DNA of 64,000 nucleotides from Candidatus Gastranaerophilales bacterium (lineage in GTDB: Bacteria > Cyanobacteriota > Vampirovibrionia > Gastranaerophilales > Gastranaerophilaceae), in NCBI GenBank assembly GCA_944322755.1, contig CALUPY010000001.1, positions 149,140 to 213,139 of the forward strand. The letters are read 5' to 3'. The notes under the pieces were generated by a model. That model was not told the DNA's origin. It worked only from the letters and a program-made list of their open reading frames with translations, and did not search any database. The position numbers and the translations under genes were made by a program. The stretch's first letter is position 1. Every line of letters starts with the position of its first letter. Below, piece by piece: positions 1 through 9,289 of this stretch.

Positions 1-189
1 GCGGTTCCCGTTTATTGGCTTAACCATTTCATAAAATTTGTCTATAGTTTCTTTAGAGACCTTTTCTTCTATTTTTTTCAAAAATACTTCTGCCTGTGCT
101 TTGAGCTCGTCCTGATAATTTCTCAGTAAATCCAAAACTTCCATCAAAACCGGATCATGGTCATACCATCTTTTATATTGAGGCTTCAT
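1..189 (-). CDS. Hypothetical protein, 5' part only (runs off the window)
   Basis: This minus-strand reading frame starts with ATG at 189 and stays open for 63 codons to the window edge. It begins MKPQYKRWYDHDPVLMEVL and is charged and helical, with a probable short coiled region (many Lys/Glu). The start lies inside the last codons of murA, a 17-base overlap, which suggests translational coupling and a shared transcript. I do not recognise a family. The missing C-terminus lies upstream of coordinate 1. Confidence 0.6.
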   Translation of the reverse strand, partial: MKPQYKRWYDHDPVLMEVLDLLRNYQDELKAQAEVFLKKIEEKVSKETIDKFYEMVKPINGNR

Positions 190-1498
190 TATATTTACCT
201 TCCTGCAATAATTTTTGTTCTATAGTTTCATCATTATATCTTATTATGTCAGCACCGATATTTCTGAATTTTTCTTCAAAATTTTCATACCCTCTGTCAA
301 TATGATGCAAAGATTCAATTTCGCTTACCCCGTCAGCCATAAGAGCTGCAATTATTAAAGAAGCTCCGGCTCTCAGGTCACTGGCTTTAAGATTTGCTCC
401 GGTAAGTTTTTTTACACCACGTACAAGCGCATGGTTTCTTTCCTGGTGAATATCTGCCCCCATTCTTCTGAGTTCGGGAACTTGCATAAATCTGTTTTCG
501 TAAAGGCTTTCAGTGATAATACTTACTCCGTCTGCTGTTGTCAGCATAGCCATAGCCAGTGACTGCAAATCCGTCGGAAATCCAGGATAAGGCTGTGTAA
601 CAATATTTACTGCGGAGAGACGCTGTTTGCAGCTGACTTCGATAACTGAAGGCTCTAACAGCTTTATATTTGCACCCATCTTAATAAGTTTTGAATTAAA
701 AAATGTCAGATGGGATGGCATGACATTTTTGATAATACCTTTGCCTCTTGTTGTAATAAACGCGGCCATATAAGTTCCTGCTTCAATTCTGTCAGGTATA
801 GTCGCATACTCTATAGGATGTAATTGTTCCTGTTTTACTCCGTTTATCACAATTTCAGATGTACCGGCTCCTGAGACATCTGCACCCATTGTATTCAAAA
901 AGTTTGCTAAATCTACTATTTCCGGTTCCTGTGCTGCATTTTGTATACGTGTGGCGCCTTCTGCCATGACAGCCGCAAGCATCAGGTTTTCAGTAGCCCC
1001 GACAGAAGGAATATCAAGATATATATCTGCGCCGTGGAGTTTAGACGCTTTTGCATGAACATAGCCGTTTTCTATTTTTATTTTTGCACCTAAAGCTTCA
1101 AGCCCCTTTATATGGAAATCTACCCGCCTTTCGCCTATTGCGCAGCCGCCCGGTAATGCCACGATAGCTTCTTTGCACCTTGAAACAAGAGCCCCGAGGA
1201 CAATAAAAGAAGCTCTCATTTTACTTACCAGTTCATATTTCGCGGTAATACTGGTAATATCAGATGCTTCTATAGCAACAGTTTTATTAACTTTATCGTA
1301 TTTTGTTTTTACGCCGAGACCTTCTATCACTCTCAGCATAATCTGAACGTCCGTTAATTCAGGGACATTGTATATTTTACTTTCACCTTTTGCGAGGAGA
1401 GCAGCAGCCATAAGCTTAAGTACAGCGTTTTTTGCACCGCCGATAGAGACTTCGCCTTTTAACGACACGCCGCCGCGTATTTTAAGTTTTTCGGTCAA
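173..1498 (-). CDS. murA: UDP-N-acetylglucosamine 1-carboxyvinyltransferase MurA
   Basis: MurA transfers enolpyruvate from PEP to UDP-GlcNAc in the cytoplasm, the first committed step of peptidoglycan synthesis. The 441-residue length is slightly above the usual ~420. Visible family features are the N-terminal GGAKNAVLKLMAAALLA segment, the active-site loop PGGCAIGERRVDFH with the Cys that fosfomycin alkylates, the IPDRIEAGTYMAA motif, and DLRAGASLIIAALMADG near the C-terminus. The Cys is present, so the enzyme should be fosfomycin-sensitive in principle. It is co-oriented and overlapping with the small unknown gene downstream. Identity is secure. Confidence 0.97.
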   Translation of the reverse strand: MTEKLKIRGGVSLKGEVSIGGAKNAVLKLMAAALLAKGESKIYNVPELTDVQIMLRVIEGLGVKTKYDKVNKTVAIEASDITSITAKYELVSKMRASFIVLGALVSRCKEAIVALPGGCAIGERRVDFHIKGLEALGAKIKIENGYVHAKASKLHGADIYLDIPSVGATENLMLAAVMAEGATRIQNAAQEPEIVDLANFLNTMGADVSGAGTSEIVINGVKQEQLHPIEYATIPDRIEAGTYMAAFITTRGKGIIKNVMPSHLTFFNSKLIKMGANIKLLEPSVIEVSCKQRLSAVNIVTQPYPGFPTDLQSLAMAMLTTADGVSIITESLYENRFMQVPELRRMGADIHQERNHALVRGVKKLTGANLKASDLRAGASLIIAALMADGVSEIESLHHIDRGYENFEEKFRNIGADIIRYNDETIEQKLLQEGKYNEASI

Positions 1499-1588
1499 TT
1501 GTCCTCCAAAAAGTTTCTATTCCTTCTATTATTATCATAATATAACTAATAGAAATTGTCGCAAATAATTTAAATAATGTAAATTATA

Positions 1589-2905
1589 TTACAATTTTTC
1601 ACTTGCCGCTGCCTGTTTTTCATAAAAAGTTTGTGACCCAATCTCTTTTAAGTATATATTTTTCAAATTCCAGTCATAAAGTGGAAGCTGTTCTTTGGTC
1701 GGAACTTCCTGTTGTTGAGACGACTGAGGGGTTCTTTTAGGTTCAGCAGCCGGTTTAATTTCAGACGGAGCCTTAAGCGGATATTCCAGCTCTATTTTTT
1801 CAACCGCAGGCTGCTTCTTTTCTGATTTATTTACTGCCGGTTTTACAGTTTTGCTACCAGTTTTTGCTGGAGTATGTTTTATAAAGTTCTGCTGAATAAT
1901 TTTATCCTTTGGTTGTTTATAGATAACCGGCTGAACAATTTTCTGCTTCGAGGCCTGTGGTTGTATATTATTTATCTGTTGTATATTTAAATTTTCTGCA
2001 TTATCAGCTGCAGGTTGTGACGGCAGACTGTTTTCACCAGTATTTTGTTTTTCAGGTTGTTTTTCAACCTTGTTTTTAACCCAATCTGAAAATTTATTGA
2101 CTTTCTTTTTGACTTCTTCTTTATGGATAACAGGATAGTAAAGTCTTTTATCCTCATTAATATGCATTTTCTTAAGCTCAATTGTTTTTGGTTCTTCAGG
2201 CGGCTGAAGTTCCGGATTTACATTCTTGTCCACAATAGGTACAACATGCTCTGCTACGCGATTTGAATATTTTTTGATTTTTGAAAGCTGTGCATACCCC
2301 GGAGAGAACTGAACAGCGCCTATATCAAAATTTCTTGCGGAAATATCTTTTATGTACAAATCCTGCCAGAGAATCTCGCTCGTTTTGTTATCAATCAGTG
2401 TTAAGAGTGTTGTAAGTTTGTATGTCGGTCTGACAACATCCATGCCGGAGATATTGAGTTTATTCCACCAGGTATCTTTTAAGAAATTGCTTTGTATATC
2501 AAGCCCGCTTGTGACCATAAGAATATAATCAGCATTGAGTCCCTTGGTAAGACGTTTCAGATTAACAAAATCGATATTGTAGTTAGAGCGGTATTCCTGA
2601 AAAAAAGTATCTTTATATATAACAAGCTTGTTGTTGGTAATTTTAGACATGGTATCACCGAGCAGAGGCGCCTGGACACGCTTTGACCTGTTCAATGCAT
2701 TAATAATATCAGTTGCAATAATATCTGCAGCCGAACCGCAAATCAAATATGTAGTTCCGTTTCGATGCCCTCTGTCGCTTATTACGGCAACAACTGGTGT
2801 TTTTTTCTTTTCATTTTTTGCAGATTCCGCAGTTATAGCATAGCATTGCACACAAAAAATCAGAAGAGTTAATCCTAAAATCCCCAGTCTTATTATACTT
2901 TTCAT
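1589..2905 (-). CDS. Secreted or periplasmic Pro/Lys/Gln-rich protein of unknown function
   Basis: I place the start at the ATG at 2905 (about 438 residues) because AGGGAAG sits just upstream and the protein then opens with a classical signal peptide (MKSIIRLGILGLTLLIFCVQ, probable cleavage after CYA). A longer frame from 2950 would bury the signal. Residues ~35-210 look globular (opening VVAVISDRG, then alternating strands and helices), loosely like periplasmic CsgG/LpoB-type domains, but I cannot assign a family. The C-terminal half is low complexity, rich in Pro, Lys, Gln and Glu, as expected of a periplasm-spanning linker. It stands alone between murA and the divergent cdd. Confidence 0.7.
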   Translation of the reverse strand: MKSIIRLGILGLTLLIFCVQCYAITAESAKNEKKKTPVVAVISDRGHRNGTTYLICGSAADIIATDIINALNRSKRVQAPLLGDTMSKITNNKLVIYKDTFFQEYRSNYNIDFVNLKRLTKGLNADYILMVTSGLDIQSNFLKDTWWNKLNISGMDVVRPTYKLTTLLTLIDNKTSEILWQDLYIKDISARNFDIGAVQFSPGYAQLSKIKKYSNRVAEHVVPIVDKNVNPELQPPEEPKTIELKKMHINEDKRLYYPVIHKEEVKKKVNKFSDWVKNKVEKQPEKQNTGENSLPSQPAADNAENLNIQQINNIQPQASKQKIVQPVIYKQPKDKIIQQNFIKHTPAKTGSKTVKPAVNKSEKKQPAVEKIELEYPLKAPSEIKPAAEPKRTPQSSQQQEVPTKEQLPLYDWNLKNIYLKEIGSQTFYEKQAAASEKL

Positions 2906-3054
2906 TATCTTCCCTTTAAATTTCGCAAATCCCCACACAATATTATTCACTATTTTTTAAATATTTGTATCCCTTACATAAGGGATTTTTCAAATAAAAA
3001 AAAATTTTATAATAATTAAACATTACACTAACTAATAGGGAATTTTAAGGTTTT

Positions 3055-3447
3055 ATGCGAAGCAATCAAGAACTTTTAGATATGGCAAAAGCTGCCTGTG
3101 ATAATGCATATGCACCATATTCAAACTTTTTTGTCGGAGCATGTGCACTGTATGACACCGGAAATATATACGTTGGCTGCAATGTAGAAAATGCAAGCTA
3201 CGGACTTTCTCTCTGCGCAGAACGAAATGCAATGTCAAATGCAATTGTATCAGGAGAAAAAGGGAAATTAATAAAAATAGCTATTTACAGCAAAAATCAG
3301 AAAAACTGTATGCCTTGCGGCGCCTGCCGCCAATGGATGGCCGAATTTAAAAAAGATAAAGACATGGAAATAATTATGGAAAGCGAAGACAACAAATGCG
3401 CGGTCTTTACCATTGAACAACTGTTACCATATGGTTTTATGCTCTAA
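3055..3447 (+). CDS. cdd: Cytidine deaminase
   Basis: Deaminates cytidine and deoxycytidine to uridine forms in pyrimidine salvage. The 130-residue length is typical of the tetrameric Cdd family. The zinc site is complete: the CAERNA motif supplies the first Cys and the proton-shuttling Glu, and PCGACRQ supplies the other two Cys ligands. Substrate-binding residues are visible in NVENASYGLSLCAERNA. A purine-rich AAGG lies upstream of the ATG at 3055. A strong hairpin follows the stop codon. It is monocistronic and divergent from the secreted protein upstream. Confidence 0.96.
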   Translation: MRSNQELLDMAKAACDNAYAPYSNFFVGACALYDTGNIYVGCNVENASYGLSLCAERNAMSNAIVSGEKGKLIKIAIYSKNQKNCMPCGACRQWMAEFKKDKDMEIIMESEDNKCAVFTIEQLLPYGFML

Positions 3448-3451
3448 TAAA

Positions 3452-3481
3452 AAATCCGGTTTGCTATTTCAAACCGGATTT
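3452..3481 (+). terminator. Rho-independent terminator after cdd
   Basis: A perfect 12-bp stem (AAATCCGGTTTG with its complement) and a 6-base loop begin 4 bases after the cdd stop codon and run into a short T tract. The symmetric A/T flanks mean it may also stop transcription arriving from the convergent hsp20 gene. Confidence 0.85.
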
Positions 3482-3511
3482 TCAAGAAGTACTGGGATAG
3501 GATAGAAGATA

Positions 3512-3967
3512 TTATGATACAGTTAATTTTTTAGCTGTTTCTTTTTCGGCTGCGATTTTCGGTGCTTCAATTTTTAAAACACCGTGTTCCAGCTTAGCTG
3601 TTGTTTTTTCAACATCAATTTCCTGAGGAAAGTAGACAGTACGCGAAAATTCACCGTATTTAAATTCAGATTTTCTGAATGTCTTTGTATCTTCATGATG
3701 TTCTTGTTCTTTTTTAGCGTTTATTGTAATGTGGCTTCCGTCAATATCTATATCCAAATCTTCTTTTTTAACGCCCGGAAGTTCGGCTTTTACGCAATAT
3801 TCTTTATCCTTTTCATGAATTTCTACTGGCATTGCATATTTGTCCATTTCTTCTGTGAAAATGTATTCAGGAAACAGACTGTCAAAATTTCTGCTCAAGA
3901 TCGAGCTGATTTCATCGTTGACTGATTTTATAAATCCATCCGGTGTTTTTTTAATTAAGAATTTCAT
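3512..3967 (-). CDS. Hsp20/alpha-crystallin small heat shock protein
   Basis: An ATP-independent holdase chaperone of the alpha-crystallin family. The start at 3967 is chosen because GGAG precedes it at good spacing and it gives a normal 151-residue protein. An upstream frame adds 20 residues with no ribosome site. The alpha-crystallin domain occupies roughly residues 45-140, with the family signatures ELPGVKKEDLDIDIDG, FGEFSRTVYFPQEID-like strands (here KYGEFSRTVYFP) and GVLKIEAPK. A short Lys-rich tail follows, without a clear IxI motif. A TTGAAA / TAATAA pair upstream on the minus strand could be a promoter. Function is secure. Confidence 0.95.
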   Translation of the reverse strand: MKFLIKKTPDGFIKSVNDEISSILSRNFDSLFPEYIFTEEMDKYAMPVEIHEKDKEYCVKAELPGVKKEDLDIDIDGSHITINAKKEQEHHEDTKTFRKSEFKYGEFSRTVYFPQEIDVEKTTAKLEHGVLKIEAPKIAAEKETAKKLTVS

Positions 3968-4090
3968 AATCTTAACTCCTTTCTGATTTCTTTCCTTCAA
4001 CACTTGTATTATTACTCTGTTTTTCAAAAATCTTTCAAAAGTTAACTAAGATTTAACAATTGTGATAGCATGTTTGCAGGGAGGAGAGTA

Positions 4091-4273
4091 ATGAAGAAAT
4101 ACAGACATTTAAAAACAGGAAACACCTATGAAATGATACGTGACGATGTGATAAACTGCACAAATGCAAATGACCATCAAACAATGGTGCTTTATAAACG
4201 ACCGGATTATCCCGAGTTGATATTCGTCAGGGAAAAAGAAGAATTTTACGAAAAATTTAAACCTATGGAATAA
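4091..4273 (+). CDS. DUF1653-like small protein
   Basis: A 60-residue protein starting at the ATG at 4091, preceded by the strong ribosome site GGGAGGAG. A frame opening at 4070 lacks one. The sequence KKYRHLKTGNTYEMI, followed by an LYKRP-type strand and FVREKEEFYEKF, fits the DUF1653 pattern (KYRHFKG... Y... V.RP..MF), a small beta-barrel-like family of unknown function. The match is by eye and divergent. A hairpin follows the stop. Confidence 0.7.
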   Translation: MKKYRHLKTGNTYEMIRDDVINCTNANDHQTMVLYKRPDYPELIFVREKEEFYEKFKPME

Positions 4274-4278
4274 AAAGC

Positions 4279-4305
4279 AATGGTGCAATAAAATACACCA
4301 TTTTT
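4279..4305 (+). terminator. Hairpin after the DUF1653-like gene
   Basis: A 7-bp stem AATGGTG/CACCATT with a 10-base loop, followed by three T, lies 5 bases beyond the stop codon. It is a weak but well-placed terminator. Confidence 0.5.
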
Positions 4306-4318
4306 CAGCAAAATAATA

Positions 4319-4350
4319 AAATAGCCGTATCAAATGATACGGCTATTTTT
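4319..4350. terminator. Bidirectional terminator between convergent genes
   Basis: A perfect 14-bp stem (AAATAGCCGTATCA and its complement) with a 2-base spacer and T-rich or A-rich flanks on both sides. It lies between the converging DUF1653-like gene and the M49-like gene and can serve both strands. Confidence 0.85.
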
Positions 4351-4359
4351 TATACAACA

Positions 4360-6078
4360 CTATTTTAATAGTTCATCTGCAAGCGGATATTCAACACGTC
4401 CGTTCAGCTCCAGGTCTGTTGTCCTTAAATTTTTGGCAACCCGCTCCATCTCATCTGTCCAGACAAAATTTTTATTAATATATGCTTCTGCTTTGTTAAA
4501 ATCACGATCTATCTGAATTCTTATGATTTCTTCAAGCATTTTCGCTGCAGTCGGAACTACTTTTTCTATATCAACATGTATTCGTCCTTCATTGTCTACA
4601 CTGACAGCACCATGGTCTAAGAAATATTTTGTCTGCATAACAGAGCGGACTCTGTGGGCTTGAGAGATTGGCGGTTCTGATTTCATAAAATTGCCTGCAC
4701 AGAATGTAACAATAATCTGTTTCTTTTCTTCTTCCGTGTACATGCCTTCTTTTACCAGAATATCGAGAAAAGCCATAGAGCCCATATCAGCTTTATTTTC
4801 TTCTATTATATTTTTATATTTGCCGAGAGCTTCTGTCCCGTTCTTAGGTCCGAGTGAGTGTACATTTTCATGACCTATTGTGAATTTGTGCGATGCTTCT
4901 GCATCGAAATATTTGTGCAAATCTTTATCCAGCGTGGCATCAAGTCTTTTTTGAAGTTTTTCTTTGTCTTTTATTTCTCTAATCTGGCGGTGATAAACAT
5001 TTCTTCTGCCCCCGCCGATTGTGAGAGAAAGTTTGTCGTTGTTAGGCAGGTTCTGTGCAACTGTAATACCGCCTCTGTAAGCGCCTTCATCACCATACAA
5101 TGCTGCCAAATCAACATCCACCATAGTCTGTTTATCATCGCCTTCTGTAATGTTTTGTTCGTATTCATCCTTAAACGGCATATATCCAGCCAGTAAGGGG
5201 ATATATTTTTTTATTTTTAAGAGATTTTCCGTACCTTCTTTATTTATAATACCTATTCTTATGCCGATGGAATCTTTTGCGAGCGGCTCAATTTCGTTTT
5301 CATCAAGAAGTTGTTTCAGTTCTTCATTTTCAATTACGGTACCTGTAAGCATATCAGCGTACTGTTCTCTTGAGATAGTGAATTCTAAAACAGCATCCTC
5401 CTGCAGTTCTGCCCATTTCTTGTCAGCATAGGCATCAAGCATCGGGTCATTATCTCTGAGTGCTTTTGCCTGTAAAATAAGATATTCATTAAAATCATTG
5501 TTAGTAGAAGTTTTTGCAGCAAGTTCAAGTTCATCAGCCGCTTTTGTAAATTCGTCTTTAAAAAACTCTGTATAATCAATGCCTTTTAAGTATTCTCCGT
5601 CTCTTACGACCATTGAACGCTGGGTCAGAATATTTTTAACATCGTCTATTTTGTCTGCTTTAAGCATTTTTATTAAAATTGAATGAAACTCTTCTTTAGT
5701 AAGGTCTGAGGGATAAAACCCTTTGCCGTCAGAAGAGGTTTCACCTTTTGCGAGATAGACCATGTTTGATTCTCGGTCTATTGCACTCATTCCCTTCTGG
5801 GCATTGAACAGTATCAGTGAAAGTCTTGCGCGTTCATTACCTTTTGATGTTTCGTCCTCAAGAAATTTTTTGAAAGCCTTATTTTTTTCATTATCCTGTC
5901 TCAGATAAACATCTTCAAGGATTTTTCCGGCTTTTAAAAGGTGTAAAAGCGCTTCTTTATCGCCGTCAGCGAGATTTTTGTATGATTCATTGTCTGATGA
6001 AATCATAGTTTTTGTAAGCAGGTAAGTTTTGTCCGTTCTTTTTTTGAGTTCTTCTTCGGTTAAATTTAGTTCAAACAT
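4360..6078 (-). CDS. M49 (dipeptidyl-peptidase III)-like zinc metallopeptidase
   Basis: A 572-residue cytoplasmic protein with no signal peptide. At residues 403-407 it has HENVH, an HExxH zinc motif followed by SLGP, and at 426-431 EENKAD. HExxH-x-LGP plus EExxAD is the pattern I associate with bacterial M49-type peptidases, in which the second Glu of EExxAD is the third zinc ligand. The Asn-Val inside HExxH is unusual, and eukaryotic DPP III has HExxxH instead. The N-terminal ~270 residues are helical and unlike anything I recognise. AAGGGAT precedes the ATG. The gene is monocistronic. Substrate unknown; probably cytosolic peptide turnover. Confidence 0.65.
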   Translation of the reverse strand: MFELNLTEEELKKRTDKTYLLTKTMISSDNESYKNLADGDKEALLHLLKAGKILEDVYLRQDNEKNKAFKKFLEDETSKGNERARLSLILFNAQKGMSAIDRESNMVYLAKGETSSDGKGFYPSDLTKEEFHSILIKMLKADKIDDVKNILTQRSMVVRDGEYLKGIDYTEFFKDEFTKAADELELAAKTSTNNDFNEYLILQAKALRDNDPMLDAYADKKWAELQEDAVLEFTISREQYADMLTGTVIENEELKQLLDENEIEPLAKDSIGIRIGIINKEGTENLLKIKKYIPLLAGYMPFKDEYEQNITEGDDKQTMVDVDLAALYGDEGAYRGGITVAQNLPNNDKLSLTIGGGRRNVYHRQIREIKDKEKLQKRLDATLDKDLHKYFDAEASHKFTIGHENVHSLGPKNGTEALGKYKNIIEENKADMGSMAFLDILVKEGMYTEEEKKQIIVTFCAGNFMKSEPPISQAHRVRSVMQTKYFLDHGAVSVDNEGRIHVDIEKVVPTAAKMLEEIIRIQIDRDFNKAEAYINKNFVWTDEMERVAKNLRTTDLELNGRVEYPLADELLK

Positions 6079-6181
6079 AATTATCCCTTCTTGTTTGTAA
6101 TATGCAAGACGATTATACTTATTTTAAAAGGTTTTAAATACCTGCTTATGGAGTATTTAGGGTATATGAGCTCTATATAAA

Positions 6182-8020
6182 TTAATTCTTAACCTTTTCC
6201 GGATTATTATTAAAGAAGTCAAAAACAGCTTTTGCCGCACGTTTGCTGATTGTTTGCGCAAGCTCTTCTTTCGTAGCCTGTGAGATTTTTCTAATATTTT
6301 TGTATTTTTTTAAAAGCAGCTCTCTTCCTTCTTCGCTTAATCCTTTTATTTCATCCAGCACGGATTTTGTAGCACTTTTTTGACGCAATTGTCTGTGATA
6401 AGTGATTGCAAATCTGTGAGCTTCGTCTCTGATTCTCTGGAAAAAGTATAACGCAGGAGAGTTGATAGGGAATATAACCGGAGTCGAACGCCCGGGCAGG
6501 AAAACTTCTTCAAGACGTTTTGCCAGTGAAACTATGTCCTGTTGCTCTATACCTTCTTCTTTAAAAGTTTCCATAACAGAAGACAGCTGACCTTTTCCTC
6601 CGTCTATAATTATCAAATCCGGCTTTGACATCGTTTCTGAGAGCTTGCCTTTGTAACGGCGTTTTACTACCTCCTGCATTGACTTAAAGTCATCGGGTTT
6701 TGATTCTGTTGATTTGATTTTGAATTTTCTATATCCCGATTTTTTCGGCATGCCATTTTCAAAACGAACCATGGACGCAACAGTATTTGTCCCCTGAATA
6801 TGAGAAATATCAAAGCATTCAACAACATATGGAAAGTTTTTGAGTTTCAGTTTTTCCTGTATATATGACCCCACTTCATTGTAGTCTCTCTGGATTTCTG
6901 TGAGTGTCTGGAGTTTAACTTTTTCAAAGTAGAATTTTGCATTTTTTTCCGCAAGACATTCAAGCTCTATGTTTCGTTTGCTTTTGTTGGTAACAAATTT
7001 TACTTTTTTTCCGGCACGGGAAGAAAGCCATTCTGAGTAAAGCTGCATTTCTTCTTGTTCCAGATAATCCGGAACAAGTACAGTAGTAGGAATTTCAAAG
7101 TCAGAACACATTGTATAATACTCTTTCAGAAATGTATTCAGAACCTCGTGTTCTGAGGTAAGATTCAAATTTTTAAATTCAAAATCTTTTTTATCAGTAA
7201 GCCTTCCCTGTCTAATCTGAAGCAGAGATACAACGTATAAATTACCTTCAAAGTATACTGCAGCAATATCCTGATTTATATTTGTATTTTCAAAAACAAC
7301 CTTCTGTTTCTCCATTGTCTTTTGTACATCAAAATAGCTATCGCGGTATCTTGCTGCTTTTTCATACTCCTGGCGCTGCGCAAATTTTTCCATCTCCAGC
7401 TTCAACTGTTCCACAAGTTCCTGCTGTTTACCGGTCAAAAACAGCTCTACATTTTTCAGTATTTCTTTATATTCATCAGGAGTAATCATTCTCTGGCAAG
7501 GTGCACAACAGCGCCCTATCTGATAATACAGGCATGGTCTATCTTTAAATTTAGGAGTTTTGCACTGTTTTAACGGAAACAGTTTTTTTAAAAGGTCAAG
7601 AGTTGAATACATTGCCCGTGAATCTGTGTACGGTCCAAAGTATTTGCCTTTTATTTTATTCCTGTTTGCCTTTCTTGCAACAACTATTCTCGGGTATTCT
7701 TCGTCTGTAATTACAAAATACGGAAATTTTTTATCATCTTTTAAAAGAACGTTATATTTAGGCTTGTATTTTTTAATCAGGTGAGATTCAAGAATCAAAG
7801 CCTCTATCTCTGAATCTGTGATTATAAATTTTATCTGGGCAATCTGAGGCACCATGATACGAAGTTTCGGCGAATCATGTTTTTTATTAAAATAGCTGTG
7901 AACACGACGTTTCAGATTTTTAGCCTTGCCGACATAAATTACTTCGCCCGTTTTATCATAGAATTGATAAGAACCGCTGAGTTCTGGTATAATGGATAGT
8001 GTCTGCTTTACGTCATTCAT
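6182..8020 (-). CDS. uvrC: UvrABC excinuclease subunit C
   Basis: UvrC makes both incisions in nucleotide excision repair with UvrA and UvrB. The 612-residue protein has the expected order: an N-terminal GIY-YIG nuclease domain (VIYVGKAKNLKRRVHSYF) for the 3' cut, a Cys cluster (CLYYQIGRCCAPCQ), a UVR motif near residue 200 for UvrB contact, the RNase H-like domain around CFDISHIQGTNTVASMV and DLIIIDGGKGQL for the 5' cut, and C-terminal helix-hairpin-helix motifs. Uninterrupted and full length. It is divergent from the secreted protein at 8078. Confidence 0.97.
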   Translation of the reverse strand: MNDVKQTLSIIPELSGSYQFYDKTGEVIYVGKAKNLKRRVHSYFNKKHDSPKLRIMVPQIAQIKFIITDSEIEALILESHLIKKYKPKYNVLLKDDKKFPYFVITDEEYPRIVVARKANRNKIKGKYFGPYTDSRAMYSTLDLLKKLFPLKQCKTPKFKDRPCLYYQIGRCCAPCQRMITPDEYKEILKNVELFLTGKQQELVEQLKLEMEKFAQRQEYEKAARYRDSYFDVQKTMEKQKVVFENTNINQDIAAVYFEGNLYVVSLLQIRQGRLTDKKDFEFKNLNLTSEHEVLNTFLKEYYTMCSDFEIPTTVLVPDYLEQEEMQLYSEWLSSRAGKKVKFVTNKSKRNIELECLAEKNAKFYFEKVKLQTLTEIQRDYNEVGSYIQEKLKLKNFPYVVECFDISHIQGTNTVASMVRFENGMPKKSGYRKFKIKSTESKPDDFKSMQEVVKRRYKGKLSETMSKPDLIIIDGGKGQLSSVMETFKEEGIEQQDIVSLAKRLEEVFLPGRSTPVIFPINSPALYFFQRIRDEAHRFAITYHRQLRQKSATKSVLDEIKGLSEEGRELLLKKYKNIRKISQATKEELAQTISKRAAKAVFDFFNNNPEKVKN

Positions 8021-8077
8021 AGTATAAAGTATAACATTATTATTGTATAATGTATTAATAAATAGATAGGGATAAGT

Positions 8078-9250
8078 ATGAAGATAGTCATTAAATTACT
8101 TCTGGCAGTATTTTTGGGACTTTTTTGCAATACAGAGGTATTTGCATCAGAAGGCTTTGCCCAGCTATATCTGCTCAAAAAAACCGATGCAGACACAGTT
8201 TCGGGTATTATGCATGACTTTTTAAAATCTCAGGGCTACAAAGTTCTGGGCGCAAGAAACATGTATGTAGTACCGCAAAATGTTGACCCGATGGTGCCAA
8301 AATACTATGTTCTTCTGTTCAAACAGAACAAAAATGACTGTTATTACTATAACTTTACGAACGTAAATTACATGCTCAATGACCTGTTGATTGAAGAACT
8401 CGAAAAAAAGAAAATCAAAATTAAAAAAAAGAACAACAAGGATTTAGAAGAATTATTTGAAGAAGCAGCTATTGATTTAAAAAGCAAGGCTGAAAATTTT
8501 AATTTAAATTACAAATATGATTTTAGTGAAGAAGCCCAGAAAAATTTTGACAAATTATATTTTGGCAATGTTTCCGTGGATGCACAAAAAACAGGTCTGT
8601 TTGACCGTATGAACAAAGCAGAGGACAAAGATTTTGCCTCAATAGAAACAAACGACAATAAAATTTCTCAAGTACAAATAAAAGAATCAACAACAAAAAC
8701 AAAACCGCTAAATGGAAGGGTATTAACGGTCCCTGCTGGTACGGAAATAAATGTAAAACTTCAATCAGATATCAGCACAGCAAGTCTGTCTACCGATGAC
8801 AGTCTTACCGCAACTCTGCTAAACGATTTCATATACGACGATGTCTTAATCGCACCGGCAGGAAGTATTTTGTACGGCAAAGCGCTTAGTGCCAAAAGAG
8901 CCGGCTATGCATACGGCAACGCAAGTGTCGAGATAGCTTTTAATGAATTACTAACACCAGATGGAAAAAGTTTCCGTCTCAGCACTGAAACAATACAGCT
9001 CAAAACAGATACCAACCGAGCAGGGAAAATCACAAGAGATGTGGCTGTCGGTACGGTTGTCGGAGTAGTCGGCGGGCTTGTAGGAGCATTGCTGGGACTT
9101 GATTTAAAAAACTCTATTTTATGGGGGCTTAGTGCAGGAGCTGCATCAGGAACTATGCATGCTGTTTTGCAACGCGGGGATAATGTTGAAATTCAAAGCG
9201 ATCAAAATTTGAACATAAAATTAATCGAGCCAATGACTGTTAGTGAATAA
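8078..9250 (+). CDS. Exported protein of unknown function with glycine-rich membrane segment
   Basis: A 390-residue protein with a signal peptide (MKIVIKLLLAVFLGLFCNTE, likely cleavage after VFA). The middle is Lys-rich. Residues ~215-310 form a beta-rich module beginning VLTVPAGTEINVKLQSDIST and containing IAPAGSILYGKA, reminiscent of the PAGT...I...L...I.T..A..GD pattern in cell-envelope TrbI/VirB10-like or SLH-associated domains. Around residue 325 there is a Gly-zipper-like hydrophobic stretch (VGTVVGVVGGLVGALLGLDL). No family can be named with confidence. GATAGGGAT precedes the start. It is divergent from uvrC by about 57 bases. Confidence 0.7.
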   Translation: MKIVIKLLLAVFLGLFCNTEVFASEGFAQLYLLKKTDADTVSGIMHDFLKSQGYKVLGARNMYVVPQNVDPMVPKYYVLLFKQNKNDCYYYNFTNVNYMLNDLLIEELEKKKIKIKKKNNKDLEELFEEAAIDLKSKAENFNLNYKYDFSEEAQKNFDKLYFGNVSVDAQKTGLFDRMNKAEDKDFASIETNDNKISQVQIKESTTKTKPLNGRVLTVPAGTEINVKLQSDISTASLSTDDSLTATLLNDFIYDDVLIAPAGSILYGKALSAKRAGYAYGNASVEIAFNELLTPDGKSFRLSTETIQLKTDTNRAGKITRDVAVGTVVGVVGGLVGALLGLDLKNSILWGLSAGAASGTMHAVLQRGDNVEIQSDQNLNIKLIEPMTVSE

Positions 9251-9289
9251 AGAAATTTGAAAAATTTTGCTCACATTATCGAAACTGCA

